DNA of 64,000 bases from Vibrio lentus (GTDB lineage Bacteria > Pseudomonadota > Gammaproteobacteria > Enterobacterales > Vibrionaceae): positions 558,001 through 622,000 of the forward strand of contig NZ_JAUFQE010000002.1 in assembly GCF_030409755.1 (NCBI RefSeq), in the 5' to 3' direction. A program made the translations under genes and the position numbers. Positions 9,552 through 20,529 of this stretch are shown here, in pieces (the first letter of the stretch is position 1; each line of letters starts with the position of its first letter). The notes beneath the pieces were generated by a model, which was not told the DNA's origin, searched no databases, and saw nothing but the letters and a program-made list of their open reading frames with translations.

Positions 9552-11222
9552 ATGACTGAATCTTTTGCTCAACTCTTTGAAGAGTTTCTATCTGAAACTG
9601 AATTCCAACAAGGCAGCATCGTTAAAGGTACTGTAGTAGCTATCGAGAACGGTTTCGTTCTTGTAGATGCTGGTCTTAAGTCTGAATCTGCTATCCCTGC
9701 TGAACAATTCAAGAACGCTGCTGGCGAACTTGAAGTTGAAGTTGGTGCTGAAGTAGACGTAGCTCTAGACGCTGTTGAAGATGGTTTCGGTGAGACTCAA
9801 CTTTCTCATGAGAAAGCTAAGCGTCACGAAGCTTGGATCGTACTTGAGAAAGCTTGTGAAGAAGCTGAAACTGTTGTTGGTATCATCAACGGTAAAGTTA
9901 AAGGCGGTTTCACTGTTGAACTTAACGGTATCCGTGCTTTCCTTCCAGGTTCTCTAGTAGACGTACGTCCTATCCGTGACACTGCTCACCTAGAAAACAA
10001 AGAGCTAGAGTTCAAAGTAATCAAGCTAGACCAGAAGCGTAACAACGTTGTTGTTTCTCGTCGTGCTGTTATCGAATCTGAAAACAGTGTTGAGCGTGAC
10101 GAACTTCTTGAAACTCTACAAGAAGGTACTGAAGTTAAAGGTATCGTTAAGAACCTTACTGACTACGGTGCATTCGTTGATCTTGGCGGTGTTGACGGTC
10201 TTCTACATATCACAGATATGGCTTGGAAGCGTGTTAAGCACCCATCAGAGATCGTTAACGTTGGTGACGAAATCCTAGTTAAAGTTCTTAAGTTCGATCG
10301 TGAGCGCACTCGTGTTTCACTAGGTCTTAAGCAACTAGGCGAAGATCCATGGGTAGCAATCGCTAAGCGTTACCCAGAAGGTCACAAGCTTTCTGGTCGT
10401 GTTACGAACCTAACTGACTACGGCTGCTTCGTTGAAATCGAAGAAGGCGTTGAAGGTCTAGTACACGTTTCTGAAATGGATTGGACTAACAAGAACATCC
10501 ACCCTTCTAAAGTTGTTAATGTTGGCGACGAAGTTGAGGTTATGGTTCTTGATATCGACGAAGAACGTCGTCGTATCTCTCTAGGTCTGAAACAGTGTAA
10601 AGCTAACCCATGGCAGTCATTTGCAGAAATGCAAGCTAAGGGCGACAAAGTTACTGGTAAGATCAAGTCTATCACTGACTTTGGTATCTTCATCGGTCTA
10701 GAAGGCGGTATCGACGGTCTTGTACACCTATCTGACATTTCTTGGAACGCTGCCGGCGAAGAAGCTGTACGTGAATACAAGAAAGGTGACGAAATCTCTG
10801 CTGTTGTTCTAGCAGTAGATGCAGAGCGTGAGCGTATTTCTCTTGGCGTTAAGCAAATGGAAAACGACCCGTTCAACGCATACGTTGCTGACAACAAGAA
10901 AGGTGTTCTTGTAAACGGTACTGTAACTGCAGTTGACGCTAAAGGCGCTACTATCGAGCTAATCGAAGGCGTTGAAGGCTACCTACGTGCTTCTGAAGTT
11001 TCTCGTGACCGTATCGAAGATGCATCTCTAATCCTAAGCGTTGGCGACAGCGTTGAAGCGAAGTTCACTGGTGTAGACCGTAAGAACCGCGTAATCAACC
11101 TATCTATCAAAGCTAAAGATGAAGCTGATGAGCAAGAAGCAATGGCTTCACTGAACAAGTCTGATGAAGGCGCGTTCGGTAACGCAATGGCAGACGCATT
11201 CAAAGCTGCTAAAGGCGAATAA
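9552..11222 (+). CDS. rpsA: 30S ribosomal protein S1
   Basis: S1 binds mRNA on the small subunit and helps initiation on structured or weak ribosome binding sites. It has 556 residues, the standard length, with six S1 repeats beginning near residues 20, 105, 190, 277, 364 and 450. The repeats show [21 protein letters not shown] strands. Codon use is strongly biased, as expected for a highly expressed gene. The start lies behind the structured leader rather than a strong ribosome binding site. Confidence 0.98.
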   Translation: MTESFAQLFEEFLSETEFQQGSIVKGTVVAIENGFVLVDAGLKSESAIPAEQFKNAAGELEVEVGAEVDVALDAVEDGFGETQLSHEKAKRHEAWIVLEKACEEAETVVGIINGKVKGGFTVELNGIRAFLPGSLVDVRPIRDTAHLENKELEFKVIKLDQKRNNVVVSRRAVIESENSVERDELLETLQEGTEVKGIVKNLTDYGAFVDLGGVDGLLHITDMAWKRVKHPSEIVNVGDEILVKVLKFDRERTRVSLGLKQLGEDPWVAIAKRYPEGHKLSGRVTNLTDYGCFVEIEEGVEGLVHVSEMDWTNKNIHPSKVVNVGDEVEVMVLDIDEERRRISLGLKQCKANPWQSFAEMQAKGDKVTGKIKSITDFGIFIGLEGGIDGLVHLSDISWNAAGEEAVREYKKGDEISAVVLAVDAERERISLGVKQMENDPFNAYVADNKKGVLVNGTVTAVDAKGATIELIEGVEGYLRASEVSRDRIEDASLILSVGDSVEAKFTGVDRKNRVINLSIKAKDEADEQEAMASLNKSDEGAFGNAMADAFKAAKGE

Positions 11223-11239
11223 TTTAATTTTTCGCTAAG

Positions 11240-11266
11240 AAGGAGCCGTAAGGCTCCTTTTTTTTT
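11240..11266 (+). terminator. Intrinsic terminator after rpsA
   Basis: The stem AAGGAGCC / GGCTCCTT is followed by a run of T. The ihfB promoter must lie between this site and 11322. Confidence 0.9.
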
Positions 11267-11321
11267 GCTTATTTTTCCGATAGGTCTATAATTTCTAAAA
11301 AGAAAACCAACGAGGGTAACT

Positions 11322-11606
11322 ATGACTAAGTCTGAATTGATTGAAAGACTGTGCGCTGAGCAAACGCACCTTTCTGCAAAAGAAATTGAAGACGCTGTAA
11401 AAGACATTTTAGAGCACATGGCTTCAACACTAGAAAGTGGTGACCGAATCGAAATTCGCGGTTTTGGTAGCTTTTCTCTTCACTATCGCGAGCCTCGTGT
11501 TGGACGTAATCCAAAGACTGGCGACAAGGTAGAGCTGGAAGGTAAATACGTTCCTCACTTTAAACCAGGTAAAGAGCTACGAGAACGAGTAAATTCAGGA
11601 TTGTAG
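11322..11606 (+). CDS. ihfB: IHF beta subunit, DNA-bending protein
   Basis: This is one half of integration host factor, which bends DNA at specific sites in recombination, replication and sigma-54 transcription. It has 94 residues. [20 protein letters not shown] is the usual N-terminus, and the beta-arm region [21 protein letters not shown] carries the conserved proline that intercalates into DNA. AACGAGGGTAACT before the ATG supplies the ribosome binding site. It is monocistronic between two terminators. Confidence 0.96.
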   Translation: MTKSELIERLCAEQTHLSAKEIEDAVKDILEHMASTLESGDRIEIRGFGSFSLHYREPRVGRNPKTGDKVELEGKYVPHFKPGKELRERVNSGL

Positions 11607-11625
11607 TCCACTTATCGGAATTAAG

Positions 11626-11657
11626 AAAAGCGGCATACTATAATGTATGCCGCTTTT
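11626..11657 (+). terminator. Intrinsic terminator after ihfB
   Basis: A strong stem AAAAGCGGCATAC / GTATGCCGCTTTT is followed by T's. Confidence 0.9.
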
Positions 11658-11735
11658 TTATGACCATAATATGGTGGTCTGATTAGCAATTTTCCTGCAT
11701 AATCGTACAGCTAACCAACCAATGAGTGATGAACT

Positions 11736-12008
11736 ATGAAAATTATAAAAATAGTCGCCGTTATCGCACTTTTCCTAATTGCACTGGCTTTAGGCTCTCA
11801 GAACCAAACCACTGTGAACTTCAATTATCTGCTAGCACAAGGTGACTTCCACTTATCGAGCTTATTAGGTGTTGTCTTCGTTTCAGGCTTTGGCCTTGCT
11901 TGGTTAGTCTTTGGTAATATGCACATGCGTTCTCAGCTGAAAATTCATCGCTTGAAAAAACAAGTCAATAAGCAATCAAAGCAGGTCCCTGCTGCCACTA
12001 AAGCTTAA
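11736..12008 (+). CDS. lapA: LapA, LPS assembly protein A
   Basis: A 90-residue DUF1049 (LapA/YciS) inner-membrane protein. It has two membrane helices at about residues 3-21 and 40-62, separated by the short NQTTVNFNYLL segment that marks the family. A basic C-terminal tail (KIHRLKKQVNKQSKQ) probably forms a coiled coil in the cytoplasm. In E. coli LapA is encoded with LapB, and LapB takes part in control of LpxC turnover through FtsH. It lies 11 bases before lapB, so the two are cotranscribed. Confidence 0.92.
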   Translation: MKIIKIVAVIALFLIALALGSQNQTTVNFNYLLAQGDFHLSSLLGVVFVSGFGLAWLVFGNMHMRSQLKIHRLKKQVNKQSKQVPAATKA

Positions 12009-12019
12009 GGCTATATTTG

Positions 12020-13195
12020 ATGTTAGAGTTACTGTTCTTACTTTTACCTATTGCAGCCGCTTACGGTTGGTATATGGGTAATCGTAATGCTCAGCAAGAA
12101 AAACAAAAGCAATCACACCAGATCTCCCGTCAATATGTGACGGGTTTGAACCTATTGTTGTCGGACCAATCTGACAAAGCGGTCGATCACTTTATCGAAC
12201 TGCTTCAAGTAGACAATGAAACCATTGATACTCACTTGGCGTTGGGTAATCTATTTCGCTCAAGAGGTGAGGTAGATCGAGCTATTCGAATTCACCAAAA
12301 TCTTATCTCTCGTTCGGGGCTCACTCTCGATCAAAAAAACCTCGCACTGCAACAACTCGCAAAAGACTATATGGTCTCTGGTTTCCTCGATCGCGCTGAA
12401 AAAATCTTTGAACAGCTTGTAGAAGAACCTGATCATAAAGAGGGTGCTTTGCAACAGCTTGTCGCTATTTATCAGCAAACTCGAGAGTGGAATAAGGCGA
12501 TCCATTACGGCAATATTCTCGTTAAGCTTGGTAAGAAAAAAAGAAAGATGCGTGCAACTGTTGCACACTTTTGGTGTGAGCTTGCAATGCAAGAGCAAGC
12601 CGAGGGTAATCGTTCTAAGGCTCTTCAGCATTTTAAAAAAGCGCTCTCCGAAGACCCTAAATGTGTTCGTGCCAGTATTGCTTTGGGTAAGTTCCATTTA
12701 GCGAATGAAGATTACCAGAAGACGATTACCTGTCTTGAATCGGTGCTCGAACAAGATATTGATTTTATCAGTGAGGTGCTTCCAACCCTTGCTGAGTGCT
12801 ACCACAAGCTTGGCCAAGAGGCAGAACTTGTTGAATTCCTAAAAGCCTGTATTCAAAAGAAAGCCGGTGTTTCAGCTGAATTGATGCTTGCTCAGTTGGT
12901 TGCCCATCACGAAGATGTTGGCTCAGCTCAAGAGCTGCTGACCAAGCAACTGGTTAAAAACCCAACCATGAAAGGCTTCTATCGATTAATCGATTATCAT
13001 CTTGCTGAAGCAGAAGAAGGTCGTGCGAAAGACAGTCTAACGACTCTTCAGTCTATGGTTGGTGAACAACTTAAAGTTAAACCTCATTACCGTTGTCGTC
13101 AGTGTGGTTTCTCGACACACTCGATGTATTGGCACTGCCCTTCATGTAAAGGGTGGGGGACGATCAAGCCTATTCGTGGGCTGGATGGTGAATAG
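12020..13195 (+). CDS. lapB: LapB (YciM), LPS assembly TPR protein
   Basis: LapB is a membrane-anchored TPR protein that controls LpxC degradation by FtsH and so balances LPS synthesis. It has 391 residues from the ATG at 12020. This start matches the E. coli N-terminus MLELLFLLLP; an in-frame TTG one codon earlier is unlikely. An N-terminal helix (2-18) anchors it. TPR repeats fill about residues 30-330. A rubredoxin-like metal site CRQCGF...CPSCKGW lies at the C-terminus. Confidence 0.95.
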   Translation: MLELLFLLLPIAAAYGWYMGNRNAQQEKQKQSHQISRQYVTGLNLLLSDQSDKAVDHFIELLQVDNETIDTHLALGNLFRSRGEVDRAIRIHQNLISRSGLTLDQKNLALQQLAKDYMVSGFLDRAEKIFEQLVEEPDHKEGALQQLVAIYQQTREWNKAIHYGNILVKLGKKKRKMRATVAHFWCELAMQEQAEGNRSKALQHFKKALSEDPKCVRASIALGKFHLANEDYQKTITCLESVLEQDIDFISEVLPTLAECYHKLGQEAELVEFLKACIQKKAGVSAELMLAQLVAHHEDVGSAQELLTKQLVKNPTMKGFYRLIDYHLAEAEEGRAKDSLTTLQSMVGEQLKVKPHYRCRQCGFSTHSMYWHCPSCKGWGTIKPIRGLDGE

Positions 13196-13228
13196 ATTTG
13201 TGGTCATTGTTAGACCAAATTAATAATT

Positions 13229-13250
13229 GCAGCTTTCGGGCTGCATTTTT
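13229..13250 (+). terminator. Intrinsic terminator after lapB
   Basis: The stem TGCAGC / GCTGCA with loop TTTCGG is followed by five T's. Confidence 0.75.
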
Positions 13251-13318
13251 ATGACTGTTATTTGTCGCTACTACTTGTAGTGATTATTTAAAGAAAGTTA
13301 ACTGCGTTAGGAGATGAA

Positions 13319-14014
13319 ATGAACGACCAAAAAATCATTGTAGCATTGGATTATGACAACCAAGCGGATGCATTAGCCTTTGTTGATCGTATCGATCCAG
13401 CGTCTTGCCGCTTAAAAGTCGGTAAAGAGATGTTTACCCTGTTTGGCCCTGAATTTGTCCGTGAATTACATAAACGTGGTTTCTCAGTATTCTTAGACCT
13501 TAAGTTCCACGACATTCCAAACACATGTTCAAAAGCGGTACGTGCTGCTGCTGAGATGGGCGTGTGGATGGTGAACGTACACGCGAGCGGTGGCGAGCGT
13601 ATGATGACGGCTTCACGCGAAATTCTAGAACCTTACGGTAAAGATCGTCCATTACTTATCGGTGTTACCGTGTTAACCAGCATGGAACAATCTGATTTGG
13701 CTGGTATTGGTTTGAACATTCAACCACAAGAGCAGGTAATGCGCTTGGCGTCTTTGACTAAAAACTCAGGTCTAGATGGCGTTGTATGTTCTGCTCAAGA
13801 AGCTTCATTGTTGAAAGGTGATTTGGGTAAAGAGTTCAAGCTTGTTACCCCTGGTATTCGCCCTGTAGGCGCTGACGTAGGTGACCAGAAGCGTATTATG
13901 ACACCAGTTCAAGCAATTCAAGCTGGTTCAGACTACTTAGTTATCGGTCGTCCAATTACTCAAGCAGCAGATCCTGCAACAGTACTTGCTGAAATCAACG
14001 GCACGCTAGTTTAA
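13319..14014 (+). CDS. pyrF: PyrF, orotidine-5'-phosphate decarboxylase
   Basis: PyrF catalyses the last step of UMP synthesis, OMP to UMP plus CO2. It has 231 residues. Catalytic motifs are KVGKEMF (about residues 35-41) and [10 protein letters not shown] (about 60-69), with the catalytic Lys and Asp residues in the latter. The phosphate-binding end [12 protein letters not shown] is also present. AGGAGATGAA gives the ribosome binding site. It is a single gene behind the lapB terminator and has its own bidirectional terminator. Confidence 0.96.
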   Translation: MNDQKIIVALDYDNQADALAFVDRIDPASCRLKVGKEMFTLFGPEFVRELHKRGFSVFLDLKFHDIPNTCSKAVRAAAEMGVWMVNVHASGGERMMTASREILEPYGKDRPLLIGVTVLTSMEQSDLAGIGLNIQPQEQVMRLASLTKNSGLDGVVCSAQEASLLKGDLGKEFKLVTPGIRPVGADVGDQKRIMTPVQAIQAGSDYLVIGRPITQAADPATVLAEINGTLV

Positions 14015-14040
14015 GTTATTTTTAGATAGCGATACGAATG

Positions 14041-14070
14041 AATAAGGCCAGCAATTTGCTGGCCTTATTA
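14041..14070. terminator. Bidirectional terminator between pyrF and miaE
   Basis: A long stem AATAAGGCCAGCAA / (T)TGCTGGCCTTATT lies between the two convergent genes. Confidence 0.85.
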
Positions 14071-14114
14071 TTTACTGACGAGATATCAATTGGTTCGGAC
14101 TTTCTGTGCTTAGC

Positions 14115-14870
14115 TTAAACCGGAGCGCCGCTATGAAATTTGAAGTCGCTGTCTTCTGAAGTGATTAGGTCAGCTTCAACCTGCGCAAAGTGAGCAATAC
14201 GCTCAGAGATATCTTTCCCTGCGATTTGCTCAGCGAGTTCAAGATAATCTTGATAGTGACGCGCCTCTGAGCGAAGTAGAGACACATAAAACTTCTCCAT
14301 GTCTTCTTCTAAGAAGGGAGCTAGTTTAGCAAAGCGTTCACAAGAGCGTGCTTCAATAAAGGCGCCGATAATCAGCTTATCAACCAGAGCGTCTGGCTCG
14401 TAAGTTTTCACTTGCTTGATTAAACCTTTGGCATAACGACCCGCTTCAATCGGTTGATACGTCACGCCTTTTTTTACCATCAATTCCATGACTTGATAAA
14501 AGTGATGCAGTTCTTCTTTAATTAGCAGCACCATTTTATCGATCAAGTCGGCGCCGTAATTACAGCCTTCTTTTGCTGTGATTTGCTTCGATACGTTACT
14601 TTTACCACGTAGAGACTCCAAGTCTCCGATACGACGATAAGCAAATTGCTCGTATGGCAAAATCCATTCATTCAGCTGCTTCGCGCTTTCTTTATCTACC
14701 GCATACTTGCGGATAAGGAACAAAGCACTTTGAGCGGCCTTGAGTTCACAAAGCATGTGATCGCGTAAAATGATATGAAGGTTTTCAGGCTTCTTGGCTT
14801 CATCTATCCATGAATCTGGCGTTTCAGCTTTAAGAAAAGAGTGTATTGGGGCTAATAATTCTTGATACAT
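14115..14870 (-). CDS. miaE: MiaE, tRNA 2-methylthio-N6-isopentenyladenosine hydroxylase
   Basis: MiaE is a non-haem di-iron monooxygenase that hydroxylates ms2i6A at tRNA position 37. Four-helix di-iron ligands are visible as CELKAAQSA, EELHHFY, EARSCERF and EARHYQDY, the expected two Glu-x-x-His pairs plus further Glu. The ATG at 14870 gives 251 residues and aligns with the usual N-terminus. A GTG at 14909 would add 13 residues and sits nearer a possible ribosome binding site (AGGGAGA), so the start is uncertain. Confidence 0.88.
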   Translation of the reverse strand: MYQELLAPIHSFLKAETPDSWIDEAKKPENLHIILRDHMLCELKAAQSALFLIRKYAVDKESAKQLNEWILPYEQFAYRRIGDLESLRGKSNVSKQITAKEGCNYGADLIDKMVLLIKEELHHFYQVMELMVKKGVTYQPIEAGRYAKGLIKQVKTYEPDALVDKLIIGAFIEARSCERFAKLAPFLEEDMEKFYVSLLRSEARHYQDYLELAEQIAGKDISERIAHFAQVEADLITSEDSDFKFHSGAPV

Positions 14871-14957
14871 GGTCGGGGCAAGTTTGTTGATAATTCGCGA
14901 TTTTATCACAGCTCATGAGATCTCCCTATACGGAGAAAGGAAATTCACTAGGTACAA

Positions 14958-14995
14958 AAAAGGCCGCCTATTTAATGTAAATGAGGCGGCCTTTT
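14958..14995 (-). terminator. Terminator of the 254-residue protein gene
   Basis: The stem AAAGGCCGCCT / AGGCGGCCTTT lies just downstream of the minus-strand gene ending at 15014, with a T-run on that strand. It separates that gene from miaE. Confidence 0.85.
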
Positions 14996-15013
14996 TGTGT
15001 TTGAGTTAGACGG

Positions 15014-15778
15014 TTACCATTTCTTCTTCTGACCGAATAGGGCATCCATATCGTCGTCACGCTCTTTAGATTCCATTTGCTGTAAGTCTTGAGCATTTTT
15101 GTCTTGGCGTTTCTGATCAAGCTCGTTCAACATATTCTGAAGTTTTTCTTTTGCTTGATTAGAGTACGCGTCGTTCTTCGTCGCTAAAGCATCGATACCT
15201 TTGCGTAATAGCTGAATCGCCGTACCTGGTTGCCCGCGAGAAATTGAATCGTTAGCACGTTTGATCACGTTTTCAATGTTGATACGAATCTGGATCGTTT
15301 CTAGGCGAGCATTTTCAACCACGTAAGCTTGAGTATCAAAGCGGCCTTTATTGTGTTCGTTACGAACCGTATCGCGAAGGCGTTTAACAAGCTTAAGCAT
15401 CATGATTGCTTGCTTATCACTGCTAGGAACACGGAAAGTGGTACTTTCGCCACCTTGGTAGTTCTCTTTTAGTTGTGTGATCTGTTGTTTTACACTTTCG
15501 ATTCGTTGCAGGAGTTGCTTATTCTTAGGATCGAGCTGATACATATTTTCAAGTGCATCAAGGATTCGGTTATTTAAGCATATAAGAAGGTCTTGGCTAA
15601 AAGGCATGTGGTGCGCATTGCCAATCAACTCTTCGGTTCCGTCAATAATGGTTAGATAACGAGAAGCTTCCTGTTTCTTCGCTGTTTCTACCTTAACTTT
15701 GTATTGAAGCATGATGTTGTAGCCTAAAACCAACACCAAAAGAACGGCGACTAAGGCGATTATTAAACCAATATTCAT
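15014..15778 (-). CDS. Membrane-anchored coiled-coil protein of unknown function
   Basis: A 254-residue protein with an N-terminal membrane helix (about residues 4-21), then a long charged, mainly helical cytoplasmic or periplasmic region. Predicted coiled coil lies around 95-125 and again around 205-240. The C-terminus ends in DDDMDALFGQKKKW. I recall similar Vibrio proteins annotated vaguely as DNA repair ATPase, but no Walker motifs are present here. It is monocistronic, with its own terminator and upstream intergenic region. No function is assigned. Confidence 0.75.
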   Translation of the reverse strand: MNIGLIIALVAVLLVLVLGYNIMLQYKVKVETAKKQEASRYLTIIDGTEELIGNAHHMPFSQDLLICLNNRILDALENMYQLDPKNKQLLQRIESVKQQITQLKENYQGGESTTFRVPSSDKQAIMMLKLVKRLRDTVRNEHNKGRFDTQAYVVENARLETIQIRINIENVIKRANDSISRGQPGTAIQLLRKGIDALATKNDAYSNQAKEKLQNMLNELDQKRQDKNAQDLQQMESKERDDDMDALFGQKKKW

Positions 15779-17075
<1,297 letters not shown>

Positions 17076-17103
17076 TCTCATCGTGCGACTCTAGATTCTT
17101 ATC

Positions 17104-17129
17104 CGGCCTGTATTCACAGGCCGTTTTTC
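17104..17129 (+). terminator. Intrinsic terminator after cysB
   Basis: The stem CGGCCTG / CAGGCCG with loop TATTCA is followed by T's. Confidence 0.85.
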
Positions 17130-17222
17130 TTTCTGGCTTTTGCTGCCGTTTTTGTTCTCTTACTATTGAACCTTTCTATTTTGGTCTCTTACCCCTACAA
17201 TCCTCGCACCATAGGGGGAAGC

Positions 17223-18425
17223 ATGCATTTACGATTTACAATTCTCGACTCATTCCTGTTAGAACACCAAGTTTATTGGCGTTCTGAGCCTTTTCACCTA
17301 TGCCAAACTCAGCAACAGCCATGGGTTGATGTGAATCGCCCTCTTGTTGATTGGTTGAATAGCTTGAGTATCGAGAACATTCAGATTCTGAAAGAGCAAC
17401 CTCAAGTGTTGATCAAGGAGCTTATCCGTTTTCTTCCTGAATTAGAGACTGCGAATCAAAATATCCAGTTTGATAATTCGGTCTTAGTTGGGCTTGATCT
17501 TCCGCGTGGTACTGCCGATGGTATTCCCGGCAGAAAGCTGCAACAAATCGTCGCGATGGCAGAGGCTTCTCTTGAGCATCACCAAGGACAAGAGTGGCTG
17601 GAGTGGTGCTCTGGAAAGGGCTTTCTCGGCCGAATCTTATCTCAACAATCAAAGCAAAAAGTGACCAGCTTCGAGTGGCAACAATCGCTGTGCGAAAGTG
17701 GGCAAAAGATTGCAGATGCACAACGTTTAGAAATGACGTTTGTTCAAGGTGACGCGTTTTCAAAAGAGGCAGATCGGGTGTTTAACTCGAATCAACATGC
17801 TGTTGCTCTTCACGCTTGTGGCGACCTTCATGTCGAATTAGTGAAAAAGTCTGTTTCACATGGGCTTCCTGCAGTGACCATTTCTCCTTGCTGCTACCAT
17901 CTTATTCGTGATGAAAACTACCAAGCCATGTCTTCCGTCGCGAAAAACTCGGCATTAACTCTAAGTAAAAGTGATTTAAGAATCCCGCTTCAAGAAACCG
18001 TCACCGGTGGTGAAAGGGTCAAGAGACACCGTCAGTTAGAAATGAGTTACCGATTAGGCTTTAGCCAACTACTTAAGGGTGAACTTGGTGTCGACGAGTA
18101 CGTTCCTGTACCGAGCATCAAGAAATCAGAGCTATCCGAAGGCTTTGAATCATTTTGTTGCTGGGCATCTGAAGTAAAAGAGATATCGCTTGGTTCAGAT
18201 ATTGATTTTGACTCTTATTTGGTTCAGGGCGAGACACTTTTCTGGGAAATGGAAAAGCTGAGTTTAGTTCAGCAAGTCTTTAGACGACCATTAGAGATAT
18301 GGTTGGCCTTAGACCGTGCCATCTATCTGCAAGAGCAAGGCTATGAAGCTTCAATAGAAGAGTTTTGTGAGCGCAGTGTTACTCCTCGAAACCTGTTGAT
18401 TCATGGTGTTAAGAGCGACCGATAA
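17223..18425 (+). CDS. Class I SAM-dependent methyltransferase, METTL25/RRNAD1-like motif
   Basis: A 400-residue protein from the ATG at 17223, which is preceded by the good ribosome binding site AGGGGGA; an upstream TTG is unlikely. A Rossmann methyltransferase domain runs from about residue 100 to 280. The motif I region is WLEWCSGKGFLGRIL, and later motifs are VALHACGDLH and ISPCCYH. The HACGDLH plus PCCYH pair recalls METTL25-type methyltransferases. The substrate is unknown. A flanking N-terminal region (1-100) and a C-terminal region (290-400) are family-specific. It lies alone between terminators. Confidence 0.75.
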   Translation: MHLRFTILDSFLLEHQVYWRSEPFHLCQTQQQPWVDVNRPLVDWLNSLSIENIQILKEQPQVLIKELIRFLPELETANQNIQFDNSVLVGLDLPRGTADGIPGRKLQQIVAMAEASLEHHQGQEWLEWCSGKGFLGRILSQQSKQKVTSFEWQQSLCESGQKIADAQRLEMTFVQGDAFSKEADRVFNSNQHAVALHACGDLHVELVKKSVSHGLPAVTISPCCYHLIRDENYQAMSSVAKNSALTLSKSDLRIPLQETVTGGERVKRHRQLEMSYRLGFSQLLKGELGVDEYVPVPSIKKSELSEGFESFCCWASEVKEISLGSDIDFDSYLVQGETLFWEMEKLSLVQQVFRRPLEIWLALDRAIYLQEQGYEASIEEFCERSVTPRNLLIHGVKSDR

Positions 18426-18485
18426 ATCACACGAGTATAAGACAGACCGTTGTTCATAGCTCACGAGCGATAGTGCTATAGACAC

Positions 18486-18525
18486 AAAAAAGCCAGTTCG
18501 ACGATGTCGGGCTGGCTTTTTTTTT
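18486..18525. terminator. Bidirectional terminator between the methyltransferase gene and ald
   Basis: The stem AAAAAAGCCAG..CGAC / GTCG..CTGGCTTTTTT is flanked by A's and T's, so it can serve both convergent genes. Confidence 0.9.
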
Positions 18526-18590
18526 AATGAGTATGAGTTAACTGAACGCTTCAACGAGAAGGTTATTGCGTTCAGTTAGTCATTACATCA

Positions 18591-19715
18591 TTAGTTAAAC
18601 ATTGCGATTGCTTCTGCAGGCGCTACGTATTCTAGGTCAAAGCTTTCTGCAACTTCTTTACAAGTCACTTTACCGTGGATTACGTTTAGACCTTCTAGGA
18701 AACCTTCATCAGATAGAAGTGCTTCGCGGTAACCTTTGTTCGCTAGCTTAACAATGTAAGGAAGTGTTGCATTGTTTAGTGCGTAAGTAGAAGTACGAGC
18801 AACGGCACCTGGCATGTTAGCAACACAGTAGTGAACTACGTCATCAACGATGTAAGTTGGATCGGCGTGAGTCGTTGCATGTGAAGTTTCAAAACAACCA
18901 CCTTGGTCGATTGCTACATCAACAACCGCTGAACCTGGCTTCATCTTAGCGATGTGATCTTTTGTAACAAGTTTAGGAGCGGCTGCGCCTGGGATTAGTA
19001 CTGCACCAATCACTAGGTCTGCTTCTAGAACATGCTTCTCAATAGCGTCTTCAGTAGAATAAACCACTTTTGCGCGGCCTTGGAATTCTTCATCAAGACG
19101 ACGAAGCGTATCTACGTTGCGATCAAGAATGGTTACGTCTGCGCGAAGGCCAACAGCCATACGTGCTGCGTTAGCACCAACAACGCCGCCGCCAACTACA
19201 ACAACTTTCGCTGGCTCAACACCAGGAACGCCGCCAAGAAGAAGACCACAACCACCGTTAGATTTTTCTAGTGTTTGTGCACCTGCTTGAATAGACATGC
19301 GACCAGCGACTTCAGACATTGGTGCTAATAGTGGCAAGCGACCCATATTATCTGTTACAGTCTCATAGGCTACGCAGACAGCTTTGCTCTTGATTAGCTC
19401 TTCCGTTTGTGGAAAATCTGGTGCAAGGTGTAAATAGGTAAATAATATTTGCCCTTCACGAAGCATAGCTCGCTCGACAGCTTGAGGTTCTTTAACCTTT
19501 ACAATCATCTCTGCTTTCGCGAAAACGTCAGCAGCAGTAGGAAGAATGGATGCGCCTACAGCGATGTAATCATCGTCTGAAAAACCGATACCAGTACCGG
19601 CATTGGTTTCAACAAAAACTTGGTGACTATGTGAGATTAGTTCTCTCACGCTAGCAGGGGTCATACCAACGCGGTATTCGTGGTTCTTGATTTCCTTAGG
19701 TACGCCAATGATCAT
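18591..19715 (-). CDS. ald: Alanine dehydrogenase
   Basis: Ald converts L-alanine and NAD+ to pyruvate, ammonia and NADH. It has 374 residues, the family length. The N-terminus [20 protein letters not shown] carries the substrate-binding Arg and Lys context. The NAD-binding Rossmann motif [19 protein letters not shown] lies around residues 170-188. The gene is divergent from lrp, and the family is commonly activated by Lrp-type regulators, so Lrp control from the shared intergenic region (19716-19871) is likely but not shown. Confidence 0.95.
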   Translation of the reverse strand: MIIGVPKEIKNHEYRVGMTPASVRELISHSHQVFVETNAGTGIGFSDDDYIAVGASILPTAADVFAKAEMIVKVKEPQAVERAMLREGQILFTYLHLAPDFPQTEELIKSKAVCVAYETVTDNMGRLPLLAPMSEVAGRMSIQAGAQTLEKSNGGCGLLLGGVPGVEPAKVVVVGGGVVGANAARMAVGLRADVTILDRNVDTLRRLDEEFQGRAKVVYSTEDAIEKHVLEADLVIGAVLIPGAAAPKLVTKDHIAKMKPGSAVVDVAIDQGGCFETSHATTHADPTYIVDDVVHYCVANMPGAVARTSTYALNNATLPYIVKLANKGYREALLSDEGFLEGLNVIHGKVTCKEVAESFDLEYVAPAEAIAMFN

Positions 19716-19871
19716 CCTGACTCCTTATTATATTATGGTTGTTTTATCTATGTGTAGGGTAATTCTGTCGAATTAATATCTAGTATAGATAGGTTCAGGT
19801 AGAATTTGATACCGAATATTAAAAAGTTGTAGTATATTTTTTTGCAAGGAAGTAATAAGGTGGAATAAAAA

Positions 19872-20366
19872 ATGGCAGACAATTATAAGAAGCCGTCCAA
19901 GGAACTAGATCGTATTGACCGCAACATTCTTAATGAGTTGCAAAAAGACGGTCGTATCTCAAACGTTGAACTCTCAAAGCGAGTAGGACTTTCTCCTACT
20001 CCATGTCTTGAGCGTGTTCGTCGTTTAGAACGTCAAGGTTACATTACTGGGTATACAGCATTGCTGAACCCACAGTACCTTGATGCTTCACTTTTAGTGT
20101 TTGTTGAAATTACTTTGAACCGTGGTGCGCCAGATGTGTTCGAACAATTCAACACCGCTGTGCAGAAACTGGATGACATCCAAGAGTGTCATTTAGTGTC
20201 GGGTGATTTTGACTATCTTCTAAAAACACGTGTATCGGACATGGGTGCTTACCGTAAGTTGCTCGGTGATACGTTACTGCGTCTACCAGGCGTAAACGAC
20301 ACTCGTACTTACGTTGTAATGGAAGAAGTGAAACAAACTAATCAACTTGTGATTAAAACTCGTTAA
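19872..20366 (+). CDS. lrp: Lrp, leucine-responsive regulatory protein
   Basis: Lrp is a global AsnC/Lrp-family regulator of amino-acid metabolism. It has 164 residues. The helix-turn-helix (about residues 15-60) contains RISNVELSKRVGLSPTPCLERVRRLE, quoted here in two parts: RISNVELSKRVGLSPTP and CLERVRRLE. The RAM ligand-binding domain follows from about 70, with VEITLNRGAPDVFEQF and HLVSGDFDYLLK. It is divergent from ald and upstream of ftsK, a conserved gamma-proteobacterial order. Confidence 0.96.
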   Translation: MADNYKKPSKELDRIDRNILNELQKDGRISNVELSKRVGLSPTPCLERVRRLERQGYITGYTALLNPQYLDASLLVFVEITLNRGAPDVFEQFNTAVQKLDDIQECHLVSGDFDYLLKTRVSDMGAYRKLLGDTLLRLPGVNDTRTYVVMEEVKQTNQLVIKTR

Positions 20367-20385
20367 TCACAATTGGTGAAATGAA

Positions 20386-20413
20386 AGAAAGCGGACATTT
20401 GTTCCGCTTTCTT
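20386..20413 (+). terminator. Intrinsic terminator after lrp
   Basis: The stem GAAAGCGGA / TCCGCTTTC is followed by a short, interrupted T-stretch. Confidence 0.7.
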
Positions 20414-20529
20414 GCTTTCTGGAATTGGGTTTTTCTGTTTGATATGGTTAAATCAACAGTAGTTTCATGAAAACGAATGGCTCGTGCCGTTCGCTACGTT
20501 TTTATCCCGTTTAATTATTAAGTTGGTTT

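Noticed and set aside
10418-10897. 159-residue frame antisense to rpsA
   Set aside because: The strong codon bias of rpsA leaves the opposite strand open by chance, and the Ser/Arg-rich product has no family features.
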